Source: Bacteroidia bacterium | GTDB lineage: Bacteria > Bacteroidota > Bacteroidia > B-17B0 > Aurantibacillaceae | Assembly: GCA_014378485.1 (NCBI GenBank) | Contig: JACMNO010000002.1 | Span: forward strand, 124,001-188,000 | Direction: 5' to 3' | Length of the DNA stretch: 64,000 nt | Part shown: positions 46,362-55,931 of the stretch, piece by piece | Numbering within the stretch: position 1 is the stretch's first letter | Layout of the letters: each line of letters begins with the position of its first letter | Translations under genes and position numbers: made by a program | Notes under the pieces: model-generated | The model's input: the letters and a program-made list of their open reading frames with translations, nothing else | Database searches by the model: none | Told to the model about the DNA's origin: nothing

Positions 46362-47147
46362 ATGGAACTAAAGAGAATTCTTAAATACCTGAACTATCGC
46401 TTAACAGCTTACTCGGAGCATGATCTGCACTCTCCATTCCTTTATAATTTTTATATGGAGCTCATTAAAAATGAATTTCCTTTTGGTGACTTTGAAGAAC
46501 TGAACACAATAAGAAAAAAAATAATAAAGGACTCCACAGTAATTAACTATAAAGACCTTGGCGCAGGCTCAAAAAAATTAAGCTCAGATAAAAGACTTGT
46601 GAAACAAATTACCATGCATGGCATTGCGCAAAAAAAACAAGCCGAATTTTTGTATCGCCTTCTCAATAAATTTATGCCTGCTACTGTTGTTGAACTGGGA
46701 ACTTCCATCGGATTAAGCACTCTCTATTTTTCCAAGGCCTCTCCACGCTCAGACATCTATACTATTGAGGGTTGCCTTGACCTGGTTGAATTCTCCAAAA
46801 AATTATTTATTGAGCAACAGGCAAGAAACATTCAAAACATCAGCGGACATTTTGATACGGCTTTTCCTAAACTCTTACAAAGTCTCAACCACCTTGACTT
46901 TTTATATATTGATGGCAATCATGCATACGAACCCACCATGCGTTATTTTACCCTGGCATTAGAGAAAAAAAATACCAATTCTATTTTTGTGTTTGACGAT
47001 ATTTACTGGAGCGCCGGTATGCAACAAGCTTGGAAAGAAATTAGCGCACATCCCGACGTAATGTTGAGCCTTGATCTTTTCTATTTTGGGATCGTGTTCT
47101 TTAGAACAGAACAAAAGAACAAGGAACATTTTGTGTTGAAGTTTTAG
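46362..47147 (+). CDS. Class I SAM-dependent methyltransferase
   Basis: A 261-residue methyltransferase of the O-methyltransferase-like (Methyltransf_24) type. The SAM motif is VVELGTSIGLSTLYFSKA (about 108-126), then DIYTIEGC as acidic loop and LDFLYIDGNHAYEPTMRYF, with aspartate and histidine as in metal-dependent O-methyltransferases. The N-terminal 90 residues are helical (LTAYSEHDLHSPFLYNFYMELI) and conserved in Bacteroidota relatives. Directly follows the HTTM gene, 4 bp away. Substrate unknown. Confidence 0.87.
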   Translation: MELKRILKYLNYRLTAYSEHDLHSPFLYNFYMELIKNEFPFGDFEELNTIRKKIIKDSTVINYKDLGAGSKKLSSDKRLVKQITMHGIAQKKQAEFLYRLLNKFMPATVVELGTSIGLSTLYFSKASPRSDIYTIEGCLDLVEFSKKLFIEQQARNIQNISGHFDTAFPKLLQSLNHLDFLYIDGNHAYEPTMRYFTLALEKKNTNSIFVFDDIYWSAGMQQAWKEISAHPDVMLSLDLFYFGIVFFRTEQKNKEHFVLKF

Positions 47148-47196
47148 AACAACCTGCGATAACGAATTACAATTACTTCGATCGATGATGCACGCC

Positions 47197-47336
47197 GTCA
47201 TTTTGAGGATCACGTTATTGCGCGAGACGAAACAATCTGCCCCGTCATTGCGAGGATCACGCCAATGCGTGAGACAAAGCAATCTCATGCAGTACATAAA
47301 GAAACGGGTTTGATATCGCTTCGTGCCTCGTGATGA
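47197..47336. repeat. CGTCATTGCGAGG-type intergenic repeats, two direct and one inverted
   Basis: Two side-by-side ~45-bp units start CGTCATT at 47197 and 47243 (each then GAGGATCACG ... GCGNGAGAC ... CAATCT). A third, inverted, short unit is at 47310-47336 (CTTCGTGCCTCGTGATGA). This resembles the widespread CGTCATTGCGAGG repeat family of bacteria. Confidence 0.65.
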
Positions 47337-47380
47337 AGAACACATCAATGTGAAAAACCAGCCTCATGCAATTATACATA

Positions 47381-47710
47381 TCCACACATGGAAGCTGGCT
47401 TATTCATCAGTGGAAGTAACTATATCCAACGATGGCCATCAAACTTTCCATTCATGGATATCACTAGTTCCATTTAGAGACTTAGCCATATCCGCGAATA
47501 GAGCTTAAAAACACCATTGATAGAGTTAAGCAAGTCCACGCATGTTACTATCTATAACCAGCTATGGTATTCAGTATCTCCACAAATGAAATCAGGTATA
47601 TCCGTAGATGGAGTTTGGAATACCTATGTGTGGATTTGGGCATACCCTGGCGTGGAGTTGACGATAACCACGTGAGGAGTTATGCATCTCCATTCATGGA
47701 CGTGGTCATG
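47381..47710. repeat. Diverged tandem array, exact 22-bp period, 15 units
   Basis: Fifteen consecutive 22-bp units start at 47381, 47403, 47425 and so on to 47689, with no insertion or deletion. Consensus: TCCA, three variable bases, ATGGA, GTT, four variable bases, ATA. Cytosines at positions 2 and 3 are kept in 14 of 15 units and G11 in 13; positions 5-7 and 16-19 are almost random. The core TCCA-N3-(A)TGGA is a dyad. It does not fit coding (22 is not a multiple of 3, stops in all frames) or CRISPR. Possible leftovers extend to 47722. 47723-47922 holds no gene. Confidence 0.85.
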
Positions 47711-47922
47711 TCAATTGTTAAAATAATACCGTAGCACAAAAAAACAACCACCACTTACCAAATCATTCCTACCAGTTATGGGCCGGTTACACCAAGTTAC
47801 AAAGTTAAACCGATATTAACATTTTTTAGTGCTTGTTAAAAGCGCTTTGTGGCACAGTGATTGGAAACCTGTTCCTAAATAATTCATCAACTTAAAAACT
47901 CATTAACTCAATATCTAATAAT

Positions 47923-48618
47923 ATGGCAGAAGCAAAATATATCCCTACCACCGACGCCGCCAAAGCGGTTTGGTTAAATAACTTTAGTGCCAAGTTGATA
48001 GTATATGGCACTCAATTAGGCGTGAGCAATGCAGAAATAAGCAACTTGCAGAAAGACAATGCCGCTTACCAATACGTAATCAACCTGCTGGAACAATACC
48101 GCCAGAGTGTGCTCCATTTAACCGGCTATAAAAACATAATGAAACACTCGGTGGGACAACAGCATATCAGTGTTATTCCCTTGATCCTTACCCCACCTGC
48201 TCCCCCACCTTCTGTTCCGGAAGGGATCTTTGACCGGGCCACCAAACTGGCAAGCCGCATCAAGGCGAGTTTAAATTACAGCATTAATATTGGAAACGAT
48301 CTGGGCATCACTTCTTCCATACTTAAAACAGATGTAGATAGCATGCAGCCCAAACTGAAAATAAAAATAAATGTTGGTAGGCCACACATCAAATGGACCA
48401 AAGGAGATGCCGATGCTACCGACCTTTACGTGAACCGTAATGATGGTTTGGGTTTTGTATTAATTGGCCGTTTTACCCGAAGCGAATACATGGACTTAAC
48501 TGCCTTAACGCAAGGAAAACTTTATGATGAATGGAATTACAAAGCCATTTTTGTAGTAGCAGATAAATTAGTTGGTTTGTATAGTGATGTAGTAAGTGTA
48601 GATGTGAAGAGGATGTGA
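47923..48618 (+). CDS. Hypothetical protein downstream of the 22-bp array
   Basis: A 231-residue soluble protein that I recognise only as a Bacteroidota-type hypothetical. Residues 1-75 look helical (TTDAAKAVWLNNFSAKLIVYGTQLGVSNAEISNLQKDNAAY), a proline-rich linker (TPPAPPPSVPEG, about 90-102) follows, then a helical segment (FDRATKLASRIKASLNYS) and a C-terminal beta-rich domain that resembles a fibronectin type III fold (IKWTKGDADATDLYVNRNDGLGFVLIGRFTRSEYMD ... DEWNYKAIFVVADKLVGLYSDVVSVDVK). No signal peptide. It stands alone with long noncoding DNA on both sides, including the phased array upstream. Confidence 0.75.
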   Translation: MAEAKYIPTTDAAKAVWLNNFSAKLIVYGTQLGVSNAEISNLQKDNAAYQYVINLLEQYRQSVLHLTGYKNIMKHSVGQQHISVIPLILTPPAPPPSVPEGIFDRATKLASRIKASLNYSINIGNDLGITSSILKTDVDSMQPKLKIKINVGRPHIKWTKGDADATDLYVNRNDGLGFVLIGRFTRSEYMDLTALTQGKLYDEWNYKAIFVVADKLVGLYSDVVSVDVKRM

Positions 48619-48742
48619 GCCAATGGTTAATTGGATGCAGAGTAATTCTCACGGAAGCAGGCTTGAGATAATGAGCCTATATTTTTGAATAATGCAGGCC
48701 AATAACCCCACAAAAATATTGCATACTTTCATTAAGCTTCAA

Positions 48743-48931
48743 CTAAATTTTTTCTTTGATTCCTTTAAATAATGGAATTCCCTTTCCTATAACAACCGGG
48801 TTTACAAATAGCCACAAGTCGTCTATAAATCCTTCACAAAAAAGAGAATGTGATGCTGTTGCACTTCTAAAAATCAGGATATTTTTCCATTCTTTCTTTT
48901 TAAGTTCGTTGATGTTATAGACAGAATGCCC
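48743..48931 (-). pseudogene. C-terminal remnant of a RibD/DHFR-like reductase
   Basis: A 62-codon open run with no start reads GHSVYNINELKKKEWKNI, then LIFRSATASHSLFCEG, FIDDLWLFVNPVVIGKGIPL, the end of a RibD C-terminal/dihydrofolate-reductase-like protein. The front half has been replaced at about 48932 by the DNA carrying the S41 gene. The rest of 48619-48962 shows no gene. Confidence 0.75.
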
Positions 48932-48962
48932 TTGTTATGTTTTAGCTAGCGGTAAACAGTTA

Positions 48963-50291
48963 TTAATTTCTTACAGAATGTTCTATTCTTCCGTCCTCAT
49001 TGTAAGTAATTATTTCTTTTACGTTATTGCATCTGTCTACGATAAATTCAACAATAAAAGAATCATTTCCTCTTAATCTCATTTTGTTTTGTGTCATTGG
49101 AACCAATGGAAATTTTGTTTTTCCAATTCTTTCATAATACAAATTGTTGTTTTTCATTGATATGTCTATATAACTATAAACACCAACTCTTTTTTTTAGT
49201 GTTCTTGAATCTATTATTGGTTCGCTGTTCTTAGCCTTTAACAAGTCCAGTTGCCATTTCAACATAATTTTTTCTATCGAATCTTTAGAATGTTTGAAGT
49301 AATTTTCAAAAATATCTAATTCTGCAACTTCAAGAGAATTTTCTGCTGTTGTTTTTATATCTGGAGTTACACCAACACGTTCCCAATTGGTGTTAGTGGC
49401 TTTTGAAGTGGCTTTTCCGAGAGAGAGAGCTATAATAAAGCCATTATATAATAAAGCTTTTGGTGCGCTGTGCGCACCACCTCTAGTTTGCTCTCCTACA
49501 ATTTTGACTCTGTTGACGTTTTGTAAACTATAACTTAGTAATTCAGCCGCCGAGAATGTTTTATAACTTGTTAATATATATAAAGGAGTATTATAGAGGC
49601 TTGTGTAATTATCGTCTGGTTCTGAATAATAGTTGTAGTCTCGATCTAAACTACGAAAATTGCTTTGTAAGATATGAGTATTTTCTTTCAAGAAATGTTT
49701 TGCAATACAACATACCATTTCTGGTTGACCACCCATGCCATATCGTAGGTCTATGATAATAGCTTTACAATTTGATAAAACTTGAAAAGCAGCGTTAGCT
49801 GTTTTTTCAGACTCTGGATTTAAAGAGGCAAAGTAACTTAAGTCGATGTATCCTATATTACCATTAAGAATTTCAATTTTCTTAAATCCGTAATTTTTTG
49901 CTTTATTAGTTTTTAATTGTTCAGCTAAATAGATTGAATCAGGAGGAACAGAAAGTTCTTTAGCTAGTTTTGGATTATATTCAATATAAAAATGTTCATC
50001 GTTGTGAATACTTAAAATGTCTTTGTTTAAAACGTCAGCTAACATATTTGGATCAGTTATTTTGTCGTAATAACCTTCCTTGTATCTTTTTTTAATATAG
50101 TTGCTCATTGCTGTTGCTTTTTCAGGCAACACATATTTATTGTCAATTTTAAATGCAAGGGTGTCTATAAAGTCTTTTAGGATTGCCTTATTAAGAACAA
50201 AGGTGTTGTTATATGTCTGTGAATATATATTTAAAGAAAATACAATTTGAATAATAAAAAATAATTTAAGTAAATTCCAGTTTGATTTCAT
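48963..50291 (-). CDS. S41 family peptidase, secreted
   Basis: A 442-residue exported protein with signal peptide (to IYSQ), an N-terminal S41 helper region (residues about 35-100) and a tail-specific-protease fold. The likely nucleophile serine is in YKTFSAAELLSY (near 247); GNIGYIDLSYFASL, IIDLRYGMGGQPEM and VGEQTRGGAHSAPK are family blocks. The usual general-base lysine position near GEQTRGG is not occupied by lysine, as in some interphotoreceptor-retinoid-binding-protein-like S41 members. The last 100 residues are a beta-rich tail. AT content is higher than its neighbours and it cuts into a decayed reductase gene, so it may have arrived by transfer. Confidence 0.85.
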   Translation of the reverse strand: MKSNWNLLKLFFIIQIVFSLNIYSQTYNNTFVLNKAILKDFIDTLAFKIDNKYVLPEKATAMSNYIKKRYKEGYYDKITDPNMLADVLNKDILSIHNDEHFYIEYNPKLAKELSVPPDSIYLAEQLKTNKAKNYGFKKIEILNGNIGYIDLSYFASLNPESEKTANAAFQVLSNCKAIIIDLRYGMGGQPEMVCCIAKHFLKENTHILQSNFRSLDRDYNYYSEPDDNYTSLYNTPLYILTSYKTFSAAELLSYSLQNVNRVKIVGEQTRGGAHSAPKALLYNGFIIALSLGKATSKATNTNWERVGVTPDIKTTAENSLEVAELDIFENYFKHSKDSIEKIMLKWQLDLLKAKNSEPIIDSRTLKKRVGVYSYIDISMKNNNLYYERIGKTKFPLVPMTQNKMRLRGNDSFIVEFIVDRCNNVKEIITYNEDGRIEHSVRN

Positions 50292-50476
50292 AAAGGTCTA
50301 TTTTGTTAATTTAAATAGTAGGTTTTTTTTTCGGGTCTGCTCCTGGCTAGTTAAACCTAACTAATTGCTACGCGCTATACCTCCTTTGCAAATATCTGCA
50401 ATTGCGGATAATCATTTATAATTGCCTAGCTCATATAAATATACCATAAACAATTATAAAACAAAAAACTCCTGTT

Positions 50477-50645
50477 GTTAACAGGGAGGTAAAAAAAGAT
50501 GCTGAGATCCCGAATCATCACGCCAACGCATGAAGGAATGACAAATGAAAAAAAATCCCCCTGTTGATTAACAAGGGGATTTTATTAAGAGAAAGAGATG
50601 CTAAGATTCTAATCAAGTTCAGCATGACGTCTCCCGCTTATAAAA
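50477..50645. repeat. Intergenic repeat block with aconitase terminator
   Basis: Two related segments start GATGCTGAGATC and GATGCTAAGATT, with AATCA and ATGAC/CATGACG, of a common intergenic repeat type. Between them (50551-50584) AAAATCCCC ... AGGGGATTTT makes a hairpin followed by a U run on the minus strand, which fits a terminator for aconitase. 50292-50476 shows no gene. Confidence 0.55.
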
Positions 50646-52913
50646 TTACGCCTTTACACTCGCACGAATAATATTTAAAGCACCACCTGCTTTGAACCAC
50701 TCAATTTGCTGAGCGTTATACGTATGGTTTACTTTAATGTTTTCAGACGTGCCATCTGCATGGTTTAATGTTAAGGTTAATTGTACTCCAGGAGCAAAAG
50801 TTGTTAAGCCCAGGATATCAATTACATCATCTTCACGGATTTTATCATAATCTGCTACGTTATCAAAAGTTAATCCTAACATTCCTTGTTTCTTCAGGTT
50901 TGTTTCATGGATCCTTGCAAAAGATTTTACTAATACTGCACGCACGCCCAAATGACGGGGTTCCATGGCGGCATGTTCACGGGAAGATCCTTCACCGTAG
51001 TTCTGATCTCCAACCACAATACTGCCAATGGCCTGAGCTTTGTAAGCACGCTGTACTGCAGGTACACTATCATAAGTGCCGGTTAACTGATTTTTAACTG
51101 AATCTGTTTTTTCGTTGAAAGCATTTACAGCTCCAATCAACATGTTATTGGAGATGTTATCTAAATGTCCACGGAACTTTAACCATGGGCCTGCCATAGA
51201 GATATGATCCGTTGTACATTTTCCTTTTGCTTTAATTAATAATTTCAATCCTTTCAAGTCAACACCTTCCCAGGCTGCAAAAGGATCTAATAATTGTAAA
51301 CGTTTAGATACAGGTGATACCAATACTTCTACTTTACTTCCATCGGCTGCCGGAGCCTGAAATCCTGCATCTTCTACTGCAAATCCTTTTGGAGGCAATT
51401 CGAAGCCTGTTGGTTCATCAAGTTTTACCTGTTCTCCTTTTTCATTGGTTAATGTATCCGTTAAAGGATTAAACGTTAAGTCGCCGGCAATGGCCAAGGC
51501 CGCTACCAGTTCTGGAGAAGCAACAAAGGCATACGTATTTGGATTTCCATCTGCACGCTTGGCAAAGTTACGGTTGAAAGAATGAATGATGGTATTTTTT
51601 TCTTTTTTCTCAGCACCTACTCTGTCCCACATTCCAATACAAGGTCCGCAAGCGTTAGTAAATACAGTTGCCCCAACCTGCTTAAATACATCTAAGAATC
51701 CGTCACGCTCAATGGTGTAACGAATTTGCTCAGAACCCGGGTTGATCATAAATTCTGCTTTTGATTTTAAACCTTTTGCCGCAACCTGTTTTGCTAATGA
51801 TACTGCACGTGAAATATCTTCGTAAGAAGAGTTGGTGCAGGATCCGATTAAGCCCGCTTCAATTTTTAAAGGCCAGCCATTTGCAATAGCAACTTCTTTT
51901 AATTTAGAAATAGGAGTTGCTAAATCAGGAGTAAAAGGGCCATTTACATGTGGCTCCAATTCTGATAAATTAATTTCATGAACTTCATCAAAATAATTTC
52001 TTGGGTTAGCGTATACATCTGCGTCGCCAGTTAAATGTTCTTTAATTCCATCTGCCAAAGCAGCAACATCAGCACGGCCTGTTGCAGATAAGTAACGGCT
52101 CATACTGGCATCGTATCCAAAAGTTGAAGTGGTTGCACCTACTTCCGCACCCATGTTACAGATGGTTCCCTTTCCTGTGCAGGAAAGACTTACAGCACCT
52201 TCGCCAAAATATTCGATTACTTTATCAGTACCACCATTTACGGTTAAAATCCCAGCTACTTTTAAAATTACATCTTTAGCGCTAGTCCATCCGCTTAATT
52301 TTCCGGTTAACTTAATGCCAATTAATTTTGGCATTTTTAGTTCCCATGGTAATCCTGCCATCACGTCGCAGGCATCTGCTCCTCCAACACCAATGGCAAT
52401 CATTCCTAATCCGCCGGCATTCACTGTATGTGAATCAGTACCAATCATCATCCCACCAGGGAAAGCATAATTTTCTAAAACAACCTGATGAATAATTCCT
52501 GCTCCCGGTTTCCAAAAACCAATGCCGTATTTGTTAGATACTGAACCAAGGAAATCAAATACTTCCTTGCTTTCTTCTGTACCGTGAAGTAAATCAACTT
52601 ATGCACCTGACTTGGCAGTAATTAAATGGTCGCAATGTACAGTAGAAGGAACAGCCACTTTCGGGCGCCCTGCCTGCATAAATTGCAATAAAGCCATTTG
52701 AGCTGTTGCATCCTGCATCGCAACTCTATCCGGATTAAAATCCACGTAAGACCTTCCACGAGGAAAATCGGTTAAAGAAGTAGAGGCATCTAAATGCGAA
52801 TAAAGGATCTTTTCTGTTAATGTTAGCGGACGTCCTAAGGTTTTACGCGCTGCTTCAATACGTTCAGGCATATTTGCGTAAACCTTTTTAATCATTTCAA
52901 TGTCAAATGCCAT
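50646..52913 (-). pseudogene. acnA: Aconitate hydratase gene interrupted by one in-frame stop
   Basis: Converts citrate to isocitrate in the TCA cycle with a 4Fe-4S cluster. The frame is continuous from 52913 to 50646 except for one TAA at 52599-52601. Upstream: the N-terminus through [16 protein letters not shown]. Downstream: [64 protein letters not shown] with a cluster cysteine, and [11 protein letters not shown] with the other two, then the swivelling domain with [20 protein letters not shown] single AAA-to-TAA change at a usual lysine would explain it. Two separate ORFs (104 and over 600 residues) result. Nonsense mutation, readthrough or sequence error are all possible. Confidence 0.93.
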
Positions 52914-53122
52914 AATTTGAGTTATTAGATATTTATAGAATTAGAGAATAGTTTATTTTTTCGTTACGAATTTAATAATTATTTACCTTTTTTGTGGTAC
53001 AAAAGGGCAAAAAGTTTTTGAATAAATTCAATAAAAAAAAGTATCTGACAACTACAGATAACTGCTTATATTATTATGATTAATTTTTATTATTATGCAT
53101 TAATCCTGAGAAGGCGGAAAGA

Positions 53123-53485
53123 TTATTTTCCCAAGTCGTCAAAACTCACATCATCCGTGGATGTTGAACTTCCTTTATCATAAGAAGATTCATTATTGGT
53201 GTAGGCTTCTCTTTCTACAATCGGCGGAGCGTTTTCTTTGATCACTTCAATAGATTCGTTTAAGCCTTCCATAAATTTTTCAAAATCTTCTTTGTACAAA
53301 AAGATCTTATGCTTTTCGTAGGTAAATTTACCATCAGTACCAAAACGTTTTTTACTTTCAGTAATGGTCAGGTAATAATCGTTTCCACGGGTAGATTTCA
53401 CGTCAAAAAAATACGTTCGCTTACCGGCTTTTACTGCTTTAGAAAATAAATCTTCTCTTTCTGTTCTTTCTATCTCTTCAGACAT
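53123..53485 (-). CDS. PUR family nucleic-acid-binding protein (DUF3276)
   Basis: A 120-residue protein with a PUR-alpha-like repeat (residues about 12-85: FSKAVKAGKRTYFFDVKSTRGNDYYLTITESKK ... HKIFLYKEDFEKFMEGL), the family DUF3276 found in Bacteroidota and spirochaetes (BpuR of Borrelia). It binds single-stranded DNA or RNA and can act as a regulator or chaperone. The acidic, Ser-rich tail (about 95-120, DKGSSTSTDDVSFDDLGK) looks disordered. Single gene with a terminator downstream. Confidence 0.9.
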   Translation of the reverse strand: MSEEIERTEREDLFSKAVKAGKRTYFFDVKSTRGNDYYLTITESKKRFGTDGKFTYEKHKIFLYKEDFEKFMEGLNESIEVIKENAPPIVEREAYTNNESSYDKGSSTSTDDVSFDDLGK

Positions 53486-53596
53486 AATCTTTCTATATTT
53501 TTAAGTGCGTAACAAATATTTACATTTTTTGTTGAAAGTCAACGTACTGTTGAAAATTAGTTGATAAAATACAGGTAGGCGACTTTCTGCTGAACA

Positions 53597-53634
53597 AAAA
53601 AAACGCCTCACCATAGCGAAGCGTTTTTATTTTA
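53597..53634. terminator. Terminator between PUR and M43 genes
   Basis: AAAAACGC pairs with GCGTTTTT around a GC-containing loop, with A run on one side and T run on the other. It lies downstream of the minus-strand PUR gene and just before the stop of the M43 gene. Confidence 0.65.
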
Positions 53635-53647
53635 TAGAAATTAATGA

Positions 53648-55846
53648 TTACTCAATAATTATTTTTTTGGAAACACGCTGGTTATTTACATCAATGTTTA
53701 CAATATAAACACCGGATGCAAGGCTTCCATTGCTGTTTATCATATAGTTCACATGTCCTTTAGTGTCAGCTGTTCTTATATTTTCTTCCAATACCCTACC
53801 CATTAAATCGATCACGCTGATCTTCGCATGCTCCTTTTCTGATATATTGAAATCCAGCGTTGCGCTTGATGAGGTTGGGTTAGGATAAATAGAAAGTTCC
53901 ATCGATTTTTCTAATTCTGTAATACCGGTAACTACCGCAACGTTTCCATTAATATTAATTTGATCAATATAAATATTATTAGATCTTCCTACGATTGCAT
54001 CACTTTTAAAATAAAAACGAAATTTAACACTGGGTTTATTATTTAAAGCAGACAATAAACTCGCTGTAATTGTTTTAGCAACCCATTGGGAAGATGTAGG
54101 AACAAAAGCTGTTGTTGTTGTTGCTCCTGAAGCTGCGGCCATAATAGCAGTAGTAGGAACACCTAAAACATTTATCCAGGTACCGCCACAATCTAATGAA
54201 TATTGAATTCTAAACGAATCGGCTTGTGTAGCAAGTCTTTTTGCATACGCATAATAGTAGGAAATTGTAACGGAAGACGTACCGGCGAAATCATAAATTG
54301 GCGTTTCAAATACATCAATATGACCACCTGTGCTGGTTACAGAAGCATTATTTATAAAAATGCTCTTTGGGGTAGTATTTCCACCGCTAACTGTATTTTG
54401 AATCCATGTTACTGAACCAGCATTACCATTCGTCACAGTAATAGTCGATGGTAAGGTTCCTCCATCAAAATCAGAAAGGCTTGGTACTAATAAACCACCA
54501 GTGCCATTAACTACATTTATGAATGATATTTTGTTCATAGTGTTTGTACTAGCCGTATTTATTGCAGTTAAGCTAACAGAATAAGTGCCGGCAGACGCAT
54601 ATGAAACTACTTGAGAAGTAGACGTAGATGTTGCGGGAGTGCCACCCTGGAAATTCCAGGATACGCTTCCCGAAGCACCAACTTGACTGGTGCTGGTAAA
54701 AGTAAATGTATTGCCAGCCAAACAATTATTTACTTTATTTGCTTTAAAATCAGCTACCGGAAAACATGTATAAGTACCACTAATGCCTGTTGCCGCATAA
54801 TTGGCAGGAGTCCATAAATTGTTTCTTCCACCGGTAGCGCTTGCTATTGCCGTTCTCATTCTTGTTACCTGTCCTTGCGTAAACATTTTTGCGCAATCGG
54901 CGTAATTCATAATATTTTCAACATTTTTATTGGTTGAAACATCACAAGCGTTTGTACCGGCGCTGCTTGGGCAACCACCAAAATCACCTAATGTTTCAGG
55001 AGTATCGCCAACAAAATCATTTAAAGCCGGGTCTCCGCAAGGATAAGCACCAGGATTATTGGTAGTACCAAACGTGTGGGATAAATTTAACCAATGTCCC
55101 ATTTCATGACTTAAAGTACGAGAATCTTTAGGATCACTTTGTCCCAATAAACTTTTTAAATATACAATTGCATCTCCCATATTACCATTTGCTGTGTATG
55201 GTGTTCCACCAGGCAAATAGGTATAACCGCCTAAATATGTTCCACTAGTAGTAGGACAAGAATAAGTTGTACTGGAAATACAATCAACGATATAAACATT
55301 TAAATATTTATTAGTTGGCCATCTGTTAGTTCCTGTTCCTGAATATAAATAATTAGGGCTTGTTTGGCTCCAATATGTACTATTTGTATTATGCCTTATA
55401 ATTCCATTGGTACAATTGCCTAAAGGATCCTTTTTTGCCAAAGCAAATCTTATTTCCACATCTTTATGTATAGATTTATAAAGTGGGCTAACTGAGGCTG
55501 TATCATTTCCTAATTTAGCATAATCATCATTTACATTTTTCATAAAATCAATAAATACCTGATCTGTTATATTTTGCGGGCCCATGATGTGGAAAACAAC
55601 AGGAATAGTATAAACAGTTGCAGCTGTTTTTAAAACGGTGTTGTTGGCATTTAAAGCCTGTTGATAAGCTATTTCAAATTGGGCTTGTGAAGCCTCATAT
55701 CTCAACTTTAGTTCCGGATCAGCTTTAAAAGCTTCTTCCATAGCCTCAAAAGTACCGCAAGGCATCTTTTTTGGTTTTTCAGTTTGGGCCAAAGAACTAG
55801 AAAATATTACTGCAATTCCAAGTAATGTAAATAATTGTTTTTTCAT
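53648..55846 (-). CDS. Secreted M43 (pappalysin-like) zinc metalloprotease with PKD and T9SS domains
   Basis: A 732-residue exported protease. Signal peptide (to SSLAQ), then a propeptide (about 25-70), the M43 catalytic domain (about 75-350: VYIVDCISS, LSHEMGHWLNLSHTFG with the HExxHxxGxxH-like zinc motif, VENIMNY as Met-turn), a PKD domain (about 358-450: VADFKANKVNNCLAG ... VSYASAGTYSVSLTAIN), a beta-sandwich region (about 470-630) and a C-terminal T9SS sorting domain (SIYPNPTSSSATLDF to KKIIIE). It likely digests extracellular protein. A TTG-N20-TAACTTTA promoter lies upstream. Confidence 0.92.
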   Translation of the reverse strand: MKKQLFTLLGIAVIFSSSLAQTEKPKKMPCGTFEAMEEAFKADPELKLRYEASQAQFEIAYQQALNANNTVLKTAATVYTIPVVFHIMGPQNITDQVFIDFMKNVNDDYAKLGNDTASVSPLYKSIHKDVEIRFALAKKDPLGNCTNGIIRHNTNSTYWSQTSPNYLYSGTGTNRWPTNKYLNVYIVDCISSTTYSCPTTSGTYLGGYTYLPGGTPYTANGNMGDAIVYLKSLLGQSDPKDSRTLSHEMGHWLNLSHTFGTTNNPGAYPCGDPALNDFVGDTPETLGDFGGCPSSAGTNACDVSTNKNVENIMNYADCAKMFTQGQVTRMRTAIASATGGRNNLWTPANYAATGISGTYTCFPVADFKANKVNNCLAGNTFTFTSTSQVGASGSVSWNFQGGTPATSTSTSQVVSYASAGTYSVSLTAINTASTNTMNKISFINVVNGTGGLLVPSLSDFDGGTLPSTITVTNGNAGSVTWIQNTVSGGNTTPKSIFINNASVTSTGGHIDVFETPIYDFAGTSSVTISYYYAYAKRLATQADSFRIQYSLDCGGTWINVLGVPTTAIMAAASGATTTTAFVPTSSQWVAKTITASLLSALNNKPSVKFRFYFKSDAIVGRSNNIYIDQININGNVAVVTGITELEKSMELSIYPNPTSSSATLDFNISEKEHAKISVIDLMGRVLEENIRTADTKGHVNYMINSNGSLASGVYIVNIDVNNQRVSKKIIIE

Positions 55847-55872
55847 AAGAAAGTATTTGTGTTTATATAATA

Positions 55873-55903
55873 TAAAGTTAATAAATCTATTTTATAAAGT
55901 CAA
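55873..55903 (-). promoter_or_regulatory. Likely promoter of the M43 gene
   Basis: On the minus strand: TTG (55901-55903), 20 bp, TAACTTTA (55873-55880), a near match to TAnnTTTG. The ATG at 55846 is 26 bp downstream. Confidence 0.5.
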
Positions 55904-55931
55904 TTACTGTACAAAATAAATTAGAATTCTG

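Noticed and set aside
47197-47336. Insertion sequence ends
   Set aside because: The repeats are short, of the common CGTCATTGCGAGG type, and no transposase ORF lies between them.
46959-47508. ORFs of 129 and 61 codons over 46959-47508
   Set aside because: They cross the methyltransferase end, the repeats and the 22-bp array; the array period rules out a stable frame.
47381-47710. CRISPR array
   Set aside because: Units are 22 bp with a degenerate core and no identical repeats or 30-bp spacers; no cas genes in the window.
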